Origin: Flavobacteriia bacterium | GTDB lineage: Bacteria > Bacteroidota > Bacteroidia > Flavobacteriales_D > Crocinitomicaceae | Assembly: GCA_016183815.1 (NCBI GenBank) | Contig: JACPDW010000016.1 | Coordinates: 27,082-91,081, forward strand | Direction of reading: 5' to 3' | Length of the DNA stretch: 64,000 nt | Notes under the pieces: generated by a model | What the model saw: only the letters and a program-made list of their open reading frames with translations | What the model was told of the DNA's origin: nothing | The model's database searches: none | Made by a program: the position numbers and the translations under genes | Shown: piece after piece, positions 44,882-54,582 of the stretch | How positions within the stretch are numbered: position 1 is the stretch's first letter | How the letters are laid out: every line of letters begins with the position of its first letter

Positions 44882-45577
44882 ATGAAAATAAAGGTAAAAA
44901 ATATAGCTCTGTGTATTATTTTTAATTTTATTTGGATTTTTTCTATTGGACAAAATACCTCATTCTCATTAGGTTCACAGATACCTTTAAAATATGATAT
45001 AGGATTTGAATATAAGATTATACCGAAAATTTCAAGTAATTTAAATTTTGGTATTTTAAGCAAACCTTTTGATAAAGCAATTTTAGGCATAATACATGCT
45101 TTTGGTTTAGAAGAGGGTTATATTCAAATGATTGAAAATTCTTTTAAATTAGGTTTGGTTACAGATTTGGGTGTACGATTTCAGTTCAAAAAAAATTATA
45201 TCGGAATTTTTGGCCAAAACATTTTTATGTTTGCTCAAGATACTCCTAATGAATTGGTAGAAAGTTTTTTAAATATCGATTTAAATAATTTTAAAAAAAC
45301 TAAAATAGGATCAAAAATTGATTTAGAAGTTAAATTACAGAGCAATTTGTTTCAATTTGGTTTACTTTATGGTAGAAGATTTGAATTAAAAAACCCAAAA
45401 CATGAGATTAGAACTGAATTTTTTTTAAGTGCTAATATTTTTTCAAATAGTAAATTTTTTATAGAAGATCGAAAAAATGAAGAATTAACCCAGTTAATTA
45501 ACAAAGAATTAAAACCAATTTATAAAGATTATACCTACATTCCAACAATAAATGTGTATTATGTTTTTAAATTCTAA
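44882..45577 (+). CDS. Putative outer-membrane beta-barrel protein
   Basis: A 231-residue exported protein with signal peptide ending FIWIFSIGQ. The mature part has alternating hydrophobic strands (TSFSLGSQIPLKYDIGFEYKI, SNLNFGILSKP, FKLGLVTDLGVRFQFKK, FQFGLLYGRRF) and ends in aromatic VYYVFKF, with Phe last, as in outer-membrane barrels. No family was recognised. It lies just before a large T9SS protein gene. Confidence 0.65.
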   Translation: MKIKVKNIALCIIFNFIWIFSIGQNTSFSLGSQIPLKYDIGFEYKIIPKISSNLNFGILSKPFDKAILGIIHAFGLEEGYIQMIENSFKLGLVTDLGVRFQFKKNYIGIFGQNIFMFAQDTPNELVESFLNIDLNNFKKTKIGSKIDLEVKLQSNLFQFGLLYGRRFELKNPKHEIRTEFFLSANIFSNSKFFIEDRKNEELTQLINKELKPIYKDYTYIPTINVYYVFKF

Positions 45578-45592
45578 TTTAAACTTGAAATT

Positions 45593-48007
45593 ATGAAAAA
45601 AAGTGTACAAAAATGTAAAGTGATTTTAGTATTATTTATACTATTTATTGCAAAATCTAACTTTTCGCAAACGTATAATTCAACCGATTATGCTGATCAA
45701 AACGATACTGTTTATCTCTCAAAAGCAAACTTAAACGGTGCTAATTTTGATACAACAGGTAATGGAATAGTTTGGGATTATTCCACTTTAGTGGGTAATT
45801 CACAGACAAGAGAAGTATTTGCAAATCCTACTCAAACTGGGTATTCTTTAGCACAATTTGCCTATATTTATAATACCAATAATACTAATTTAGCTCAAAC
45901 AAATGGACAAACTATTGCAGTTGGTTCTTTAACAGCAACAGACCCATATTCTTACTTTAAAAAAACAAGTTCTTTGTTACAACAATCTGCTTCAGTGTAT
46001 AAAATAGTTGTCGGTTCTACTTCTTTGTCCGTAAAAAATACTTTTGATACTCCTGACATTTTATATAAATTCCCTATTAATTATGGAGACGCAGACTCTT
46101 CAAATTCAAGTTTTTCCACAAATATTCCTTCTCTTTATTCAAGAAATACACAAATGAAACGTGTAAATCATGTTGTTGGTGTTGGGACAGTTATTACTCC
46201 TTATGGCACTTTTAACAATGCTCTAAAAATTGAATCTGTTGTAACTCAAACAGATAGTTTTTCATTAAATGGTGTAGGTTATTCCCCTACAACAATTGTT
46301 TATAAAGAGTTAAAATGGTTAGACCCCTCAAAAAAATACCCTGTTTTGATTGTTAGAAAAGATCAAGTAAATTCTGTTTTTGTTACTTCTACTATTAATT
46401 ATTTAGACAATCAATATTTTTATGAACCATCATCGTTGTTTGCTTATTATCCTGTTTGTCCAATAGGAGGTGATACCATTCAATTTCAAAATTTAAGTAC
46501 TAATTCTGATAATTATTCATGGGATTTTGGTGACCCATCTAGTGGAACTAATAATACAAGCTCTCTTCAAAATCCAAATCATGTGTTTTTAATACCTGGA
46601 AACTACAATGTCCAATTAATAACTTATAACGGAAATCTATCCGACACAGTTGTAATTCCTGTGTTTGTCAATCAAAATTTGGACAGTCCTACCATAACAA
46701 TTACTTCTAATTTAAATTCTAACTGTAACATCGATACACTAATTTTTTCTTCCACAATAACAAACGGTGGTACTTATCCTACTTACCAATGGAAAAAAAA
46801 TGGACAAAACATTATTGGTGCAGATTCAAGCTCATTGATTACCAATTCTCTTAATAATGGCGATACAATTACTTGTCAATTAATTAGTAGTTCAGTTTGT
46901 TTAAATTCCTTAATTGATACTTCAAATTTTATTGTCGTTAATCTAAACCAAAGTGTAACCAACACTCAAACCGTTTCAAGTTGTACAGATTATTTTTGGT
47001 CAGCCAATGGACAAACGTATTCAGTAAGTGGAACTTATACCACCACTTTAACTGGATCAAACGGTTGTGATTCTACATTGATTTTAGATTTAACTATTGG
47101 AAATTCAATAACTAACACTCAAACCGTTTCAAGTTGTAGTGATTATTTTTGGTCAGCCAATGGACAAACGTATTCAGTAAGTGGGACTTATACCACCACA
47201 TTAACTGGATCAAATTTAACTATTGGAAACTCAATAACTAACACTCAAACCGTTTCAAGTTGTACAGATTATTTTTGGTCAGCCAATGGACAAACGTATT
47301 CAGTAAGTGGAACTTATACCACCACATTAACTGGATCAAACGGTTGTGATTCTACATTGATTTTAGATTTAACGATTAATTATCCAACGTCAAGTTCTGA
47401 AACAGTTTCGTCTTGTAACTCTTATTTTTGGTCAGCAAACGGAATATCATATTCTGAAAGTGGAATTTATACCACAACATTGATTGGTTCAAATGCTTGT
47501 GATAGTATTGTTGAATTAGTATTAACAATTGATACTTTAAATTTAATAGTTGAAAACGGGCCAGAAAATGGAGATTTGACAGCTGTTCAAGAAAATGCAA
47601 GCTATCAATGGTATAGATGTCAGCCGTTTGAAATTTTAACAGGAGAAACAAATCAAACACTTGAATGGCAAGGTTTTGGAAGTTATTTATGTGCAGTTGA
47701 AATCACGCAAGGAACATGTAAAGACACTTCAGAATGTTATATTCAATATGTAGAAAGTCTATATGAACAATCCTCTAACAACTTCAAAATATATCCCAAT
47801 CCAAGTGAAGATTTTGTTCAGATTATAGCAGAAAATTTAACAATTAAAAAAGTTTCAATAGTTACACAAGAAGGTAGAATACTTTACGACAACAAATTTA
47901 ATTCAAAAGAAATTTTCATTGATTTGAAATCTTTTCCTCAAGGTGTTTATTTTCTTTTGATTGAAGATGTTGAAAATAAATATTCAAATAAATTAGTGAA
48001 ACTTTAG
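45593..48007 (+). CDS. T9SS secreted protein with PKD domain and 51-residue repeats
   Basis: An 804-residue exported protein. Signal peptide at 1-25, an N-terminal region of about 250 residues, then a PKD-type domain near 285-355 (FQNLSTNSDNYSWDFGD, NPNHVFLIPGNYNVQL). An Ig-like segment follows, then four modules built on SSCTDYFWSANGQTYS, SGTYTTTLTGSN and GCDSTLILDLTI. The C-terminus is a T9SS type A sorting domain (FKIYPNPSEDF, LKSFPQGVYFLLIEDV, KLVKL). Modules 1-3 are nearly identical in DNA (period 153 bp); module 2 lacks 27 bp. A role in surface adhesion is likely but unproven. Confidence 0.9.
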   Translation: MKKSVQKCKVILVLFILFIAKSNFSQTYNSTDYADQNDTVYLSKANLNGANFDTTGNGIVWDYSTLVGNSQTREVFANPTQTGYSLAQFAYIYNTNNTNLAQTNGQTIAVGSLTATDPYSYFKKTSSLLQQSASVYKIVVGSTSLSVKNTFDTPDILYKFPINYGDADSSNSSFSTNIPSLYSRNTQMKRVNHVVGVGTVITPYGTFNNALKIESVVTQTDSFSLNGVGYSPTTIVYKELKWLDPSKKYPVLIVRKDQVNSVFVTSTINYLDNQYFYEPSSLFAYYPVCPIGGDTIQFQNLSTNSDNYSWDFGDPSSGTNNTSSLQNPNHVFLIPGNYNVQLITYNGNLSDTVVIPVFVNQNLDSPTITITSNLNSNCNIDTLIFSSTITNGGTYPTYQWKKNGQNIIGADSSSLITNSLNNGDTITCQLISSSVCLNSLIDTSNFIVVNLNQSVTNTQTVSSCTDYFWSANGQTYSVSGTYTTTLTGSNGCDSTLILDLTIGNSITNTQTVSSCSDYFWSANGQTYSVSGTYTTTLTGSNLTIGNSITNTQTVSSCTDYFWSANGQTYSVSGTYTTTLTGSNGCDSTLILDLTINYPTSSSETVSSCNSYFWSANGISYSESGIYTTTLIGSNACDSIVELVLTIDTLNLIVENGPENGDLTAVQENASYQWYRCQPFEILTGETNQTLEWQGFGSYLCAVEITQGTCKDTSECYIQYVESLYEQSSNNFKIYPNPSEDFVQIIAENLTIKKVSIVTQEGRILYDNKFNSKEIFIDLKSFPQGVYFLLIEDVENKYSNKLVKL
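46961..47392 (+). repeat. 153-bp in-frame tandem repeats inside the T9SS gene
   Basis: Copies begin at 46961, 47114 and 47240, each at AACACTCAAACCGTTTC. Spacings are 153 and 126 bp; the second copy lacks exactly 27 bp (the GCDSTLILD codons), which keeps the frame. A fourth, older module follows to about 47530. Near-identity points to recent duplication or gene conversion. Confidence 0.92.
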
Positions 48008-48039
48008 TGAAATTTAGAAATCAAACTATAGAGGTTTTC

Positions 48040-49308
48040 TTAATTTTTCAACAAAAACCTTACGGTTGAACGAGTTTTTTGTTCTAAGATAACACTTTTG
48101 TTTTTTGTGTTAGTTTGTATAACTTCAGTATTATAATGTCTAATCGTTAATAATTCTAAGTTTTCGTTGTATTTAATAAGGTGTTTTTTTTCAAATAGTT
48201 CGATTATTTCACTTGTATTAATCAAGTTTTGATCTACAGCAAATGAAAAACTTAAAGCAGAATTTTGCATTAAATTGACTTTAATCTTTTTTGATGCAAG
48301 TATTTGAAAAATTTCGCTTAATTCGTTTTCATTAATAAAAGAAAAATCTTTTGTACTGATTGAAAATAATATTTGTTCTTTTTTAAAGATAAATGAAGGA
48401 CAAAAATCATCATTTTCTTCAGAAGTATGTATTACAGAACCTTCTAATTCTGGTTTAAAAAAAGATTTAATAAATAAAGGAATATTTTTATTTTGTAGTG
48501 GTTTTACTGTTTTTGGGTGAATTACTGAAGCACCATAATAAGACAATTCAATCGCTTCTTTGTAGGAAATTGAATCTAATTTTTGTGTGTTATCAAAATA
48601 TTTAGGATCTGCATTCAACATTCCAGGAACATCTTTCCAAATGGTAACAGATTCTGCATTGACACAATAGGCAAATATTGCAGCTGAAAAATCAGAACCT
48701 TCCCTGCCTAAAGTGGTGGTAAATCCTTCAGCTGTATGTCCTATAAATCCTTGTGTAATAACAATAGTTTTGCTATTAAAAATTGATTGAATAAAATTAT
48801 TCACTAAATCCATTGTTTTGTTCCATACTACATCTGCTTGTCTAAAATTATTATCAGTACGTAATACTTTACGTGCATCTAAAAAACAAGAGTTAGAAAG
48901 TTCTTTAGATACATAAGTTTCTAAAATAATCGAACTCATTATTTCACCTAAGGAAACGATTTGATCGTATTCAAAAAAATGATTATCAGATATTTCTGAA
49001 GAGAATTTGTTTTCAAAAAAAGTTTTTATTTGTTCTAGGTATTGGAAAGGAGATGAATTTGTATCTAATTCTAAATCGTTAATAATTTTTAAATGTTCGT
49101 TATAAAATAGGTTAATAGCTAATTCAAATTCGACTTTATCTTTATTAAGTATGGATTGATAAATTTTCTCTAAATTATTGGTTGTTTTCCCAATTGCTGA
49201 AACAATGACGATGATTTTTTTTTCAGGATATTTTTTTAAAATGGATAAAACATTTTTAATCGAATCAGCATCTTTTACGGAAGCTCCACCAAATTTAAAA
49301 ATCAACAT
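48040..49308 (-). CDS. Aspartate kinase
   Basis: A 422-residue monofunctional aspartokinase: MLIFKFGGASVKDADS at the start, VTQGFIGHTAEGFTTTLGREGSDFSAAIFA near residue 180 and SYYGASVIHPKTVKPL near residue 265. The C-terminal 130 residues form ACT-type regulatory domains, less conserved here. It phosphorylates aspartate, the first step toward lysine, threonine, methionine and diaminopimelate. It converges with the T9SS gene on its left. Confidence 0.93.
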   Translation of the reverse strand: MLIFKFGGASVKDADSIKNVLSILKKYPEKKIIVIVSAIGKTTNNLEKIYQSILNKDKVEFELAINLFYNEHLKIINDLELDTNSSPFQYLEQIKTFFENKFSSEISDNHFFEYDQIVSLGEIMSSIILETYVSKELSNSCFLDARKVLRTDNNFRQADVVWNKTMDLVNNFIQSIFNSKTIVITQGFIGHTAEGFTTTLGREGSDFSAAIFAYCVNAESVTIWKDVPGMLNADPKYFDNTQKLDSISYKEAIELSYYGASVIHPKTVKPLQNKNIPLFIKSFFKPELEGSVIHTSEENDDFCPSFIFKKEQILFSISTKDFSFINENELSEIFQILASKKIKVNLMQNSALSFSFAVDQNLINTSEIIELFEKKHLIKYNENLELLTIRHYNTEVIQTNTKNKSVILEQKTRSTVRFLLKN

Positions 49309-49501
49309 AATTTAAATTTTAAAAAAAACAAAATTAGTATTTTAAAAGGAATTATGTTTTAACAAATGAATTTTGGAAACAGCAATCCAAAGCGAAGCGT
49401 ATCTATTCATCCAACAATCTTAACTAAATAATTTTTAATATTTACACTATAATCTTTCTAAATAAAGAACACTTTTGATTATTTTTGTACAAAATTTTTT
49501 T

Positions 49502-50482
49502 ATGAAGGTAAACCCTGATTACAATACTCAAGATAAGTTAGAAGCACTATACCAAAAACCATTATTAGATTTAGTTTATGAAGCTGCATCACTACATAGA
49601 CAATTTCACAATGCAAGAGAAGTACAATTATCTACTTTAATCAACATAAAATCAGGTGGTTGTTCTGAAGATTGTGGGTATTGTCCTCAATCTGTTAAAT
49701 ACGATACTGGTGTAGGTGTGCATAAATTAATGTCCGTTGATTCTGTTATCGAACAAGCTAAAAAAGCAAAAGCAAATGGATCAAGTCGCTTGTGTATGGG
49801 TGCTGCATGGAGAGAAGTTCGTAATAACAAAGATTTTGACAATGTTATTGAAATGGTTAGAGCTGTAAACGATTTAGAAATGGAAGTCTGTTGTACTTTA
49901 GGTATGATTACAGAAGAACAGGCTTTTAGATTAAAAGAAGCTGGTTTACATGCTTACAATCATAATTTAGACAGTTCTGAGGATTTTTATAAAGACATCA
50001 TCAGTACAAGAACTTATCAAGATAGACTAAACACCATAGACAATGCTAGAAAAGCGGGAATTTCAGTCTGTTCAGGTGGAATAATTGGAATGGGAGAAAG
50101 GGTAGAGGATAGGATTGGTCTTTTAATGAGTTATAGAAAAATGGAAAATCCACCAGAATCTATTCCTATTAATGCACTTGTTGCGGTTGAAGGAACACCC
50201 TTGGAAAACGAAAAACCTGTTTCTTCTTGGGAAATTATTAGAATGATAGCAACAACAAGAATTTGTTTTCCAAGTTCACAAGTTCGACTTTCAGCAGGTC
50301 GTTCACAAATGTCAGTGGAAGCTCAAGCCCTTTGTTTTTTAGCTGGTGCCAATTCAATTTTTGCAGGTGAAAAGTTGTTAACAACTCCTAATCCTGATTA
50401 TAACGAAGATATGGAAATGTTTAAAATACTTGGATTGTCTCCAAAAGAAATCACTCAAACTCTATCAGTAGAAAAAAAATAA
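49502..50482 (+). CDS. bioB: Biotin synthase
   Basis: A 326-residue radical-SAM enzyme with Cys54, Cys58 and Cys61 in GGCSEDCGYC. Further motifs are CMGAAWREV, EVCCTLGMI, YNHNLDSS, CSGGIIGMGE and RLSAGRSQM. These hold the [4Fe-4S] and [2Fe-2S] clusters. It inserts sulfur into dethiobiotin. The frame is open to a TTG at 49475, but the ATG at 49502 is preferred and has a box TATTTTTG at 49480-49487. Its stop overlaps the next start by one base. Confidence 0.95.
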   Translation: MKVNPDYNTQDKLEALYQKPLLDLVYEAASLHRQFHNAREVQLSTLINIKSGGCSEDCGYCPQSVKYDTGVGVHKLMSVDSVIEQAKKAKANGSSRLCMGAAWREVRNNKDFDNVIEMVRAVNDLEMEVCCTLGMITEEQAFRLKEAGLHAYNHNLDSSEDFYKDIISTRTYQDRLNTIDNARKAGISVCSGGIIGMGERVEDRIGLLMSYRKMENPPESIPINALVAVEGTPLENEKPVSSWEIIRMIATTRICFPSSQVRLSAGRSQMSVEAQALCFLAGANSIFAGEKLLTTPNPDYNEDMEMFKILGLSPKEITQTLSVEKK

Positions 50483-51597
50483 TGCAAAAAGAAGATTCTT
50501 TTTTACCTGATTTATTGTGTTTAAAATTAAAAGAAAAGTTACATATAAGAAAGGAAGAAGGGAATTATAGACAAATTCAACTTCAAAAAACATCTAAAAT
50601 CGATTTTTTCACGAATGATTATTTAGGTGTAAGTAAAAATGATTTAATAAAGTTACCAAAAAAATCCAATTTTAAAGGAAGTACAGGGTCAAGACTATTA
50701 TCAGGCAATTCTAAAGAAGCATTATCTTGTGAAAAAAAAGTCGCTCAGTTTTTTTTAGCTGAATCTTCTTTAATTTTTAATAGTGGTTACGATGCCAATA
50801 TCGGATTAATTTCAACGATAATTGGTAGAGAAGATATCATCATATACGATGAGAAAATTCATGCCTCATTAAGAGATGGAATTGTTTTGAGTAGAGGAAA
50901 ATCCTATTCCTTTTCGCATAATGACTTAATGGATTTACAAAAGAAATTAGATAAATTTTCTACTATAAAAAATGTTTATGTAATTATAGAATCTTTATAT
51001 TCAATGGATGGAGAAAGAGCTCCATTAAAAGATATTTCAAATTTATGTGAAAAGTTTAGAACTAAATTAATTGTCGATGAAGCACATAGTGTTGGAATTT
51101 TTGGTGAAAATGGAAAAGGATTATGCGTTGAAAATAATATTCATAAAAAAGTTTTTGCGAGAATAATTACCTTTAGTAAAGCTTATGGATTTATAGGTGC
51201 AGCTGTTCTTGCAAAAGAAGAAGTGATTCAGTTTTTAATAAATTTTTGTAGAAGTTTTATTTATACAACAGCATTACCACCATTGGCTTACTATAAAATA
51301 GAAAAAATTTTAAAAAAGGATTTATCAAGAGAAAGAAATGCTCTAATCAAAAATATACAATATTATACTGATTGTGTAAATTCTGCTCAAATTGGTCCGA
51401 TTCAATTTATTAAATGTTCAGAATTTATGCATTTTGAGGAGATAGTAAGAAAATTGAAAAAGGTTAAAATATTTCAAAAAATCATCAAATACCCAACAGT
51501 GCCAAAAAGCGAAGAAGGTATTCGTCTTACATTTCATAGCTTTAATACGAAAAAAGAAATAGAAATCCTTTTATCTATTCTAAATCCTGTTAAATAA
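50482..51597 (+). CDS. bioF: 8-amino-7-oxononanoate synthase
   Basis: A 371-residue PLP enzyme of the alpha-oxoamine synthase group: IDFFTNDYLGVS, GSTGSRLLSGNSKEALSCE, IYDEKIHASLRDGI, LIVDEAHSVGIFG and the PLP lysine in TFSKAYGFIGAAV near residue 233. It condenses pimeloyl thioester with alanine in biotin synthesis, which the coupling to bioB supports. Related enzymes (Kbl, SPT) are less likely in this setting. No bioA, bioC or bioD is in the window. Confidence 0.9.
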   Translation: MQKEDSFLPDLLCLKLKEKLHIRKEEGNYRQIQLQKTSKIDFFTNDYLGVSKNDLIKLPKKSNFKGSTGSRLLSGNSKEALSCEKKVAQFFLAESSLIFNSGYDANIGLISTIIGREDIIIYDEKIHASLRDGIVLSRGKSYSFSHNDLMDLQKKLDKFSTIKNVYVIIESLYSMDGERAPLKDISNLCEKFRTKLIVDEAHSVGIFGENGKGLCVENNIHKKVFARIITFSKAYGFIGAAVLAKEEVIQFLINFCRSFIYTTALPPLAYYKIEKILKKDLSRERNALIKNIQYYTDCVNSAQIGPIQFIKCSEFMHFEEIVRKLKKVKIFQKIIKYPTVPKSEEGIRLTFHSFNTKKEIEILLSILNPVK

Positions 51598-51757
51598 ACA
51601 ACACTTTGTTTAAATAAATCAAGACCTTATTGAATATTCGATAGAAACTCTATTTTGATAATTAACTATATCGGTTTAGCAATTTAACAATATTATGCTT
51701 GCATAGTATATATTTATGTTGTAACTTGTATTTAGAAACCCATAAAAACATAAAGCC

Positions 51758-52762
51758 ATGAAAAAAATGCTAATTTCTTTGAGTTTATTGATTACAATTT
51801 TCTCAATAAATATGGATACTAGAGCTGCAATCAATACTGCTTTAATTAATGGAAATTGGAACTCACCTTTTACTTGGAGTAGTGGAATTCCTAGTTGTGG
51901 AGACACCATTATTATTCCACCAAACACAATAGTTAAAATTACAGCAAATGTAGATTTAGATATTCCAGGTGATCCTTTATGTCTAGCGGTACAAATTAAT
52001 ATATACGGTTCCTTACGTTTTGATAATGGCAGAAAATTAAAACTGGCTAAAGGTGCATGTATTAATGTAGAGATGGGAGGTTCTGTTTCTCCAAGTGCTA
52101 AAGGAGGAGGTGGTTCAGAATCTATCTATTTTGGTGATACAAGAGAATGGTTGGCTGCTGATGGTAATTTAGTAGGTCCAACTAGTGTTGGTTGCCAAGT
52201 TCTTCTTCCAGTGGAGTTAGTTAATTTTGATATAAAACAACTTAGAAATAAAATATGGGAATTGAATTGGACAGTAGCCAGTGAAGTGAATGTTTTATAT
52301 TATTCTATTTCTTACTCTGATGATGGATTGGTTTGGAATGAATTAAAAAACATACCTATACAATCAAACGATGCTGTAATGAAAGACTATAATGAACAAA
52401 TTGAATTAAACCCAAAAGAATCGACTTTTTATATTAGATTATTGAACCACGATTTTGATGGAAATTCTAAAATATTGTCTGTGAAATCATTACAATCTGA
52501 TAATCAAAATGTAAATTTTAAGGTCTTTCCTAATCCTCAGATTCAAGGTCAAGATATATCGATTTATTTCGAAAATGAAAACAATTCCGAGACTATAGAT
52601 ATTAAAATTTGGAATTCTACTGGTAAATGTATTTATCAAAATACGCTAATAAACTCAGAGTCTGTTATAATTATCCCAACTATAACTTTTGAGAAGGGAA
52701 CATACTTTATTCAACAAACTGTAGCTAATTCCTCTAAAATGAACAAATGTATCTTACTCTAA
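51758..52762 (+). CDS. T9SS secreted protein with N-terminal G8-like region
   Basis: A 334-residue exported protein (signal peptide MKKMLISLSLLITIFSINMDTRA in its first 23 residues). The mature start, NGNWNSPFTWSSGIPSCGDTIIIPPNTIV, is the motif found at the start of many Bacteroidota surface proteins. A glycine-rich stretch AKGGGGSES is near residue 122. A Fn3-like segment follows and then a sorting domain, FKVFPNPQIQGQDISIYF... FEKGTYFIQQTV... KCILL. The function of the body is unknown. Confidence 0.85.
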   Translation: MKKMLISLSLLITIFSINMDTRAAINTALINGNWNSPFTWSSGIPSCGDTIIIPPNTIVKITANVDLDIPGDPLCLAVQINIYGSLRFDNGRKLKLAKGACINVEMGGSVSPSAKGGGGSESIYFGDTREWLAADGNLVGPTSVGCQVLLPVELVNFDIKQLRNKIWELNWTVASEVNVLYYSISYSDDGLVWNELKNIPIQSNDAVMKDYNEQIELNPKESTFYIRLLNHDFDGNSKILSVKSLQSDNQNVNFKVFPNPQIQGQDISIYFENENNSETIDIKIWNSTGKCIYQNTLINSESVIIIPTITFEKGTYFIQQTVANSSKMNKCILL

Positions 52763-52782
52763 ACACAAATGAATTATATCGA

Positions 52783-52808
52783 AAGCAGTCTATTTGACTG
52801 CTTTTTTT
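52783..52808 (+). terminator. Terminator between convergent genes
   Basis: AAGCAGTC (52783-52790), a five-base loop and GACTGCTT (52796-52803) followed by T to 52808. It ends the T9SS gene transcript; the facing glucosaminidase gene ends 28 bp further on. Confidence 0.88.
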
Positions 52809-52835
52809 GTTAATAACCTTAGTTCGATTAAACTT

Positions 52836-53750
52836 TTATCGTAATTTTAAAACAGAACCTTTTTCCAAAAGCATGTCGTCAAACAAAATATCGTTTTTTT
52901 TCATGAGTGACTTTAAACGAATACCTTCTTGTTGAGACAAATCTCTTACCGTAATATCTTTTTTTAGTACGATTTGTTCTTTAGTTAATTTTTTCTTTTT
53001 AGATTCAAGATAAACAATATCACCTTCTTCTAAACAATCTTTTTTTGGAGGAAAATCATTGTAAGAATGTAATTGACTTAATGAAATAGAGTATTCTTTA
53101 CACAAACGATAAAAAGTATCACCTTTTTTTGCATTAACGAATTTTGTTTTTTCTGCAGTAAAGTAGAGTGTATGAATTGAGTTTATTTCAGAGATGGAAG
53201 GTGTGTTTTTATTTGTTTTTTCTTTATTCTGACTTTTTTTCATCGAATTATCATCTAAATTATACAATTCATATTTTTCGATTAAGTCAATCAACAATTT
53301 AGGATAATTAGGATTTGTTGCATAACCTGCTTTTTTCAAACCATTTGCCCATGATTTATAATCGGTTGTTTCCAATTCAAATAAAAAGCTATAACGAGAT
53401 TTGTTTTTTAAAAAAGCACTATGGTCGTCAAAAGACTGGGCTGGATTTTTATATTTCCTAAAACAATCAGATTTTGTATTGTCTCTTTTGTTGTACGTTG
53501 GACCATCCCAATTACTACATTTGATTCCAAAATGATTATTTGCATTTTTAGCTAATTCGGAATTACCATTGGCACTTTCCAACATGGCTTGAGCTAAAGT
53601 AATACTAGCGGGAATACCATTTAAACTCATTTCTTCAATAGCTTTATTCTTCCAATTTTCAATATATTCAACTGGACTTATCCTGTTTTCTTTTGAATAT
53701 AATCCAAAGGAACAAACAAATAAACTAAGTAATAACAAATTGATTTTCAT
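52836..53750 (-). CDS. Exported glucosaminidase with LysM-like domains
   Basis: A 304-residue exported protein with signal peptide MKINLLLLSLFVCSFGLYS. Residues 25-165 form a GH73-type beta-N-acetylglucosaminidase: NGIPASITLAQAMLESANGNSELAKNANNHFGIKC with the catalytic Glu, then SFDDHSAFLKNKSRY and YATNPNYPKLL. One LysM (about 205-245, FVNAKKGDTFYRLCKEYSISLSQLHSYNDF) and a weaker second one (about 255-304) follow. It should cut peptidoglycan glycan strands in the periplasm. Confidence 0.88.
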   Translation of the reverse strand: MKINLLLLSLFVCSFGLYSKENRISPVEYIENWKNKAIEEMSLNGIPASITLAQAMLESANGNSELAKNANNHFGIKCSNWDGPTYNKRDNTKSDCFRKYKNPAQSFDDHSAFLKNKSRYSFLFELETTDYKSWANGLKKAGYATNPNYPKLLIDLIEKYELYNLDDNSMKKSQNKEKTNKNTPSISEINSIHTLYFTAEKTKFVNAKKGDTFYRLCKEYSISLSQLHSYNDFPPKKDCLEEGDIVYLESKKKKLTKEQIVLKKDITVRDLSQQEGIRLKSLMKKNDILFDDMLLEKGSVLKLR

Positions 53751-53913
53751 AACTTAACAATCTTATTAACACATTTAACGAAAGTTTTCAACAAAAGTTA
53801 CATTTTTGTCATATTTTATGACATAATATTCTTAAAAAGAGTAATGTTTTGATTAAAAAAAATAAAAAATCTTTAGACAGTATTTTTATAATTAATCGTA
53901 TTTAAAAAAAAAC

Positions 53914-53921
53914 TATCTTTG
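53914..53921 (+). promoter_or_regulatory. -7 promoter box of the ybgF-like/ribH/glmM operon
   Basis: TATCTTTG at 53914-53921 lies 19 bp before the start codon. A -33 TTTG is not clear at the expected place, so this is half a promoter match. Confidence 0.5.
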
Positions 53922-53940
53922 CACTCTGAAAAATTAAAAA

Positions 53941-54582
53941 ATGTTAGAAAATTTTACTACACAAGATTTTAAAAAACAGTTTAAAGAAAACAAAACTGTA
54001 CGTTTAACAAGTATAGGCGTTGGTGCTTTAGCTGTAATTGTTTTAGGATATTTTGCCTATATGCAATTTATGTGGAAACCAGCGAATGAAAAATCAAAAG
54101 ATGCTTTATTTCCAGGACTTAATTTTGCTGCCAAAGATTCAACAGACGCTGCTATCAATGAATTAGCAATGGTTAAGAAAAAATACGATGGAAAAAACGG
54201 AGGTGAATTGGCTCAATTTGTTTTAGCCCGTCAGTATATGACTAAAGGTGAATATAAAAAAGCACTAAAAGAATTAGAAGGGGTGAAACTTAAAGACACC
54301 TATTTATCTGTTTATACATTAGGTCTTCAAGGAGATTGCTATTCAGAAATGAAAAAATACAAAGAGGCCTTAGAATATTACGAAGAAGCTGCAGCAAAAA
54401 ATGAAAATGAAAAAACTTCACCTGAATTTCTATTTAAAGCTGGATTAGTAGCTGAAGAATTAGGAAATTTTGAAAAAGCAACTGAATGTTATACAAAAAT
54501 TAAAGACAATTACATAAATTTCTCTTCACAAAAAACGATAGATAAATATATTGCAAGAGTAAAAAACAAAGTTAAAAAATAA
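53941..54582 (+). CDS. Membrane-anchored TPR protein
   Basis: A 213-residue protein with a single N-terminal transmembrane segment (SIGVGALAVIVLGYFAYMQF, about residues 25-44) and a periplasmic part made of TPR repeats (GELAQFVLARQYMTKGEYKKALKEL, LGLQGDCYSEMKKYKEALEYYEEA, FKAGLVAEELGNFEKATECY). The form recalls YfgM, which works with the SecYEG-linked chaperone PpiD, but only the topology supports that. It precedes ribH with a one-base overlap. Confidence 0.85.
   Translation: MLENFTTQDFKKQFKENKTVRLTSIGVGALAVIVLGYFAYMQFMWKPANEKSKDALFPGLNFAAKDSTDAAINELAMVKKKYDGKNGGELAQFVLARQYMTKGEYKKALKELEGVKLKDTYLSVYTLGLQGDCYSEMKKYKEALEYYEEAAAKNENEKTSPEFLFKAGLVAEELGNFEKATECYTKIKDNYINFSSQKTIDKYIARVKNKVKK

Noticed and set aside
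46961..47392. Regular repeats considered as a CRISPR array
   Set aside because: The repeats are in-frame protein modules of 153 bp without variable spacers.
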